Origin: UBA6022 sp035704495
Lineage (GTDB): Bacteria; Patescibacteriota; Saccharimonadia; Saccharimonadales; Saccharimonadaceae
Reading direction: 5' to 3'
DNA: 8,960 nucleotides
NCBI GenBank assembly: GCA_035704495.1
Contig: DASSWW010000052.1
Span: forward strand, 1 to 8,960
The notes beneath the pieces were generated by a model that searched no databases, was not told the origin of the DNA, and worked only from the letters and a program-made list of their open reading frames with translations. Both the position numbers and the translations under genes were made by a program. Below are positions 6,089-8,960 of the stretch, piece after piece (position 1 is the first letter of the stretch; each line of letters begins with the position of its first letter).

Positions 6089-6105
6089 CTAGTGTTTTAT
6101 ACTAG
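6089..6105 (+). promoter_or_regulatory. rel -10 region with spanning inverted repeat
   Basis: TATACT (6098-6103) ends 9 nt before the rel ATG, so the predicted start falls 0-3 nt before the ATG. An inverted repeat CTAGT (6089-6093) with ACTAG (6101-6105) flanks and partly overlaps this box. The palindrome CACTAGTG (6087-6094) lies beside it. The -35 region would fall in the terminator T-run and is poor. A repressor or activator site is possible but not shown. Confidence 0.45.
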
Positions 6106-6112
6106 ATGAACA

Positions 6113-7651
6113 ATGAAAAAAAGTGAGCTACTTACCTTTGCCCGGCCACACTACGAGGAAAACCAACTTCTCGAACTGGAACATGCCATTGATTATGCAA
6201 AAAAAGCCCACGCCGGACAAAAGCGGAAAAGTGGCGAGCCGTACATTATTCACCCGTTACACGTTGCCTATACATTAATTGAATGGGGTATGGATATCGA
6301 CACGGTACTGGCGGGTGTGCTGCACGATACGGTTGAAGATACCGAATCAACGCTAGACGAAATCGAAAACCTGTTTGGCCACGATGTGGCGTTTTTGGTC
6401 GACGGCGTCACCAAAGTGTCGCAGGCCCGCGCAGGTATGCAGGATTTGGACCAATACTTACCGCAAACCAAAGATAACTTGTCCAAATTACTGATTGCTG
6501 TCGGGCAAGATGTGCGTGTCATCATCATCAAATTAGCTGATCGCTTACATAATTTATCAACTTTACAGCACATGAAACCCGAAAAACAGGTCAAAATTGC
6601 CCGCGAATCATTAGAAGTGTTTGCCCCCATGGCCGACCGTCTGGGTATGGGCCGCGTACGGATGCAAATCGAAGAATTAGCTTTTAGCTACCTTGATCCA
6701 GCTGAATTTAAAAAATTAAAAACTATGATGCAAAAACGATTAGGCAAAAGCACCCGTAAATTAGGTATTGTCCGAACAGAAGTCGAGGCTGAACTGACCA
6801 AACACGGCATTGCTTTTGAAATGAATGGTCGCGTCAAAAGCATTTATAGCCTGCACAAAAAAATGCAAAAGGTCGATGATAATATCGATGACATTTATGA
6901 TTTGATGGCGCTGCGCCTGATTGTCAAAAACAAAGAAGATTGTTACCGGGCGTTGGGTATTTTACACGGCATGTATCAGCCGATGATTAGTCGTATCAAG
7001 GACTACATTGCCATTCCAAAACCAAACGGCTACCAAAGCCTGCATACCACTCTGATTACGCCCAACAAACAAATCGTCGAATTTCAGATTCGGACTGACG
7101 AAATGCACGAATACGCCGAACGTGGACTGGCTGCCAGTTTTCATTACCACGAACAAAAAGCCAGCAAAGACTACGCCAAACGAAAAGGCAAATCGGCCGC
7201 ACTCCCTGCGCAGTTACAATGGATTAATCAATTACAAGAAGTCGCATCGCGACTGCGTGATGACGAAGAAATTTCGCAGGACCAATTAAATATCGATTTG
7301 TTCGGCAATCGTATTTTCGTTTATTCACCAAAAGGTGATTTGTATAACCTCCCCGAAGGCGCTCTGCCGCTTGATTTTGCCTATTTAGTCCATAGCGACA
7401 TTGGTAAACACGCCTATAGCGTCAGGGTAAACGGCAACATTCATGCCTTTGACAAACCATTGCAAAATGGTGACCGAGTCGAAGTTGTGACACGTAAACT
7501 ATCACAACCAAAACAAGCTTGGCAAGAACTGGTCACAACGACGCACGCACGCACCAAACTGCGCGCTCATCTGCGACAACTTGGCGTGATTGAACGCTTG
7601 TCTGGTGCAGCCGCCATTATCCGTGACAAAGCCGAACGCAAGAAAAAATAA
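6113..7651 (+). CDS. rel: Bifunctional (p)ppGpp synthetase/hydrolase, short RSH (HD-SYN-TGS)
   Basis: This RelA/SpoT homologue makes and degrades the alarmone (p)ppGpp. The HD hydrolase domain (about 20-175) has the metal residues in HAGQKRKSGEPYIIHP (33-48), LHDTVEDT (70-77) and KLADRLHN (140-147), so hydrolysis should be intact. The synthetase domain (about 235-345) has GRVKSIYSLHKKM, RIKDYIAIPKPNGYQSLHTT (294-313) and Glu323 in VEFQIRT. RIKD is the RxKD signature of bifunctional enzymes. A TGS domain follows (about 399-461, IFVYSPKGD to NGDRVEVVT). The protein then ends at 512 residues with a short basic helix, whereas long RSH proteins are about 700-750 and carry helical, zinc-finger and ACT domains. 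The ORF stops cleanly, with no sign of a frameshift. There is no Shine-Dalgarno sequence, so translation may be leaderless. Confidence 0.95.
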   Translation: MKKSELLTFARPHYEENQLLELEHAIDYAKKAHAGQKRKSGEPYIIHPLHVAYTLIEWGMDIDTVLAGVLHDTVEDTESTLDEIENLFGHDVAFLVDGVTKVSQARAGMQDLDQYLPQTKDNLSKLLIAVGQDVRVIIIKLADRLHNLSTLQHMKPEKQVKIARESLEVFAPMADRLGMGRVRMQIEELAFSYLDPAEFKKLKTMMQKRLGKSTRKLGIVRTEVEAELTKHGIAFEMNGRVKSIYSLHKKMQKVDDNIDDIYDLMALRLIVKNKEDCYRALGILHGMYQPMISRIKDYIAIPKPNGYQSLHTTLITPNKQIVEFQIRTDEMHEYAERGLAASFHYHEQKASKDYAKRKGKSAALPAQLQWINQLQEVASRLRDDEEISQDQLNIDLFGNRIFVYSPKGDLYNLPEGALPLDFAYLVHSDIGKHAYSVRVNGNIHAFDKPLQNGDRVEVVTRKLSQPKQAWQELVTTTHARTKLRAHLRQLGVIERLSGAAAIIRDKAERKKK

Positions 7652-7655
7652 CTTC

Positions 7656-8624
7656 CTACGACGGCAGACGCTCTAATTCGGTCGCGCTATCGTTTGATTG
7701 CAATAAATCAACGATCTTTCGCTGAAATCCAAAACCAGCCGCATGACTACCGTGTGGACGAGATTCATCAACCACATCGATTAAACCACCACCAAACGCC
7801 TGATCGTATTGTATAAATGCATTGTCGGTATTAACGACACTGTCGTATGCCGAATGCAAAAAATATTTGTTATCTGCGACGCCTTTTAATGAATCTGGTT
7901 CCAAATGTGATTTTCGGATAAAGTCACCCTGACTACGTGTTAGATGCAGTGGTGTACGCGCGCTAGACACTGTGTAGCGTCGTAACTGTTCGTCAGATAT
8001 ATGCTCTTCATGTTCTAAACTTTTAGTCGACCGGCGCTCCATGATATGTTTAGCCAGCTGTGTCATTGTCCAACTGTCGCGAAACATTGCTGCGTATTCT
8101 AATGCAAAGCGCGAGGATCGACGAACGTCTTTTATGCCACTTGGTGACGAATCGAGTACAATTGTATCAAGTTTGCCAAAATTATCCCGAAACTCTGGAT
8201 CAGCAAGAAGTGCGTTCAGTACCAAACCACCCATCGAAATTGCATAAATCGACGCTGGTTTGTCTTTTTCTTTTTCGCGTGCTGTCAGCAAGCCATCTTT
8301 GATAGAATCCAGCGAAAATCCCTTTTGCGGATAGGCGACAAAAGTTGTATCACCAATCGCCTGAAACTGCGGTTGCAGCATCTCTGCGACCAATCTACCA
8401 TCGGTACGACAGCCTGGTAGTGTATAAATACTTCGTTCTCTATCGTTAGTCTCGGTGATAAATGACGCTTTGTCGCTTTGACGGCGCCTTTCCCAATATT
8501 CTGCACCCCTATCCACAGCCAGTGCTGCTGCAACTGTTCCTACTGCCATTGGGCCAAACGAATGACGCCTCGTTAAAATGTTACCTATTTTTTCTGCTTG
8601 AAAGCCAAAATTTTGATAAGCCAT
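7656..8624 (-). CDS. Putative alpha/beta hydrolase, possibly membrane-anchored
   Basis: This 322-residue protein resembles serine alpha/beta hydrolases. YAISMGG (127-133) fits the nucleophile elbow with Ser130, although its first Gly is Ala. TIVLDSSPSG (164-173) follows as the next core strand. Asp271 (SAYDS) or Asp277 and His301 or His304 (RPHGSH) could complete the triad. Residues 23-37 (FGPMAVGTVAAALAV) form a short hydrophobic stretch after RR, possibly a membrane anchor, although it is short for a full helix. The substrate cannot be told; esterase, lipase or thioesterase roles are possible. The ATG at 8624 has AAAGGA with 7 nt spacing, and a strong promoter lies upstream. It converges on rel with 4 nt between the stops and no hairpin between them. 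Confidence 0.72.
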   Translation of the reverse strand: MAYQNFGFQAEKIGNILTRRHSFGPMAVGTVAAALAVDRGAEYWERRRQSDKASFITETNDRERSIYTLPGCRTDGRLVAEMLQPQFQAIGDTTFVAYPQKGFSLDSIKDGLLTAREKEKDKPASIYAISMGGLVLNALLADPEFRDNFGKLDTIVLDSSPSGIKDVRRSSRFALEYAAMFRDSWTMTQLAKHIMERRSTKSLEHEEHISDEQLRRYTVSSARTPLHLTRSQGDFIRKSHLEPDSLKGVADNKYFLHSAYDSVVNTDNAFIQYDQAFGGGLIDVVDESRPHGSHAAGFGFQRKIVDLLQSNDSATELERLPS

Positions 8625-8645
8625 TGCTGCGTCCTTTGTGAGGCC

Positions 8646-8674
8646 ATGATACTGCTATGTTGTAAGCTTGTCAA
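8646..8674 (-). promoter_or_regulatory. Sigma70-like promoter of the hydrolase gene
   Basis: On the minus strand a perfect TTGACA (8674-8669) is followed after exactly 17 nt by TATCAT (8651-8646, 5 of 6 matches). The start would be near 8639, giving a leader of about 15 nt that contains the AAAGGA Shine-Dalgarno sequence. Confidence 0.8.
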
Positions 8675-8721
8675 TGATATAAGTCTTTTCTAAGGTTTCT
8701 ATGATTTATTCAATTTTCTTC

Positions 8722-8758
8722 AATAACTCTGTCTAGAGTAATGGCAGAGCTCGTTATT
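8722..8758. repeat. Imperfect inverted repeat in the intergenic region
   Basis: AATAAC-TCTG (8722-8731) pairs with CAGA...GTTATT (8745-8748 and 8753-8758), leaving a 4-nt bulge on one side and a 13-nt loop. Neither side has a clean T-run directly after it, so it is not a convincing terminator. It lies between the NUDIX gene end and the hydrolase promoter. Confidence 0.4.
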
Positions 8759-8834
8759 ATCAGCTTTTTGTCACTAAGCGACACTAATACATATACAAAA
8801 AATAAAGCACCGACACGCCAGGCAACAACCAGTA

Positions 8835-8960
8835 CTAAACAAGCTGGTTATTTAATAGGTAGCCAATCGCTTTTTTGAAAAATGGACTGTATTCATATGT
8901 CGCCAGGAATTTCGTTGCATCACACCATTCGTAACTTTCATGCTCCCAGCTGACCGTAAC
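8835..8960 (-). CDS. C-terminal end of a probable NUDIX hydrolase (5' end beyond window)
   Basis: Forty-one residues precede a TAG stop at 8835: VTVSWEHESYEWCDATKFLA and a tail with SPFFKKAIGYLLNN. The pattern of an EHxxYxWxxxxxA segment followed by a helix near the end is typical of the last strand and helix of NUDIX pyrophosphohydrolases of the MutT or dATP-pyrophosphohydrolase type. The catalytic NUDIX box lies outside the window, so the substrate and even the activity cannot be judged. The gene lies upstream of, and on the same strand as, the hydrolase gene, but about 210 nt and a separate promoter divide them. Confidence 0.65.
   Translation of the reverse strand, partial: VTVSWEHESYEWCDATKFLATYEYSPFFKKAIGYLLNNQLV

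Noticed and set aside
6268..6630. 120-residue minus-strand open frame opposite rel
   Set aside because: It lies antisense to the highly conserved HD domain and has no promoter, ribosome site or recognisable protein.
8550..8570. Twin-arginine (Tat) signal in the hydrolase N-terminus
   Set aside because: TRRHSF has RR followed by a hydrophobic stretch, but the spacing does not match SRRxFLK and no cleavage site is evident.
8760..8834. Terminator for the NUDIX gene (T-rich run on the minus strand near 8797-8806)
   Set aside because: TTTATTTTTTG is present on the minus strand, but I could not find a stable stem directly before it. The short TGTCGC/GTGACA hairpin further on is followed by A residues, not T.
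1..8960. CRISPR arrays, insertion sequences, tRNA or rRNA genes, phage or defence genes
   Set aside because: I saw no regularly spaced repeats, transposase motifs, terminal repeats with target duplications, or RNA-gene signatures. The window is essentially metabolic and regulatory housekeeping.

Overview
The window looks like a streamlined bacterial chromosome of the Candidate Phyla Radiation type, most likely Candidatus Saccharibacteria (TM7) or a relative. This is an inference from gene content and style: tightly packed or overlapping genes, a transketolase split into two polypeptides, divergent forms of Rpe and RpiB, and a short RelA/SpoT protein of 512 residues. No rRNA or other marker confirms the taxon. 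The standard genetic code fits every gene, although none of the ten visible stop codons is TGA.

Bases 1-4522 (minus strand) hold a compact operon read in the order rpiB, rpe, transketolase N-half, transketolase C-half, class II fructose-bisphosphate aldolase, and a PfkB-family sugar kinase that runs off the left edge. Gaps are between -1 and 10 nt. Upstream of it, gap (4593-5612, minus) has its own promoter and is followed by a strong intrinsic terminator, so it forms a separate unit. Together these genes cover the non-oxidative pentose phosphate interconversions and the aldolase/GAPDH steps of glycolysis. No transaldolase is present here, and a sugar kinase sits next to the aldolase. This invites a sedoheptulose-bisphosphate hypothesis.

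Bases 5613-5754 are a divergent promoter region with two well-formed sigma70-like promoters back to back. To the right (plus strand) lie a small unrecognised gene (5755-6003, TTG start), a two-hairpin terminator region, and a (p)ppGpp synthetase/hydrolase (6113-7651) that lacks the C-terminal regulatory domains. The rel gene and rpiB each have a TATACT -10 box almost touching the ATG and no Shine-Dalgarno sequence, which suggests leaderless mRNAs. Other genes in the window do have Shine-Dalgarno sequences.

Bases 7656-8624 (minus) encode an alpha/beta-hydrolase-like protein with a possible N-terminal membrane segment and a near-consensus promoter. It converges on rel with only 4 nt between the stops. 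At the right edge (8835-8960, minus) is the C-terminal end of a probable NUDIX hydrolase. I see no mobile element, CRISPR array, tRNA or rRNA.
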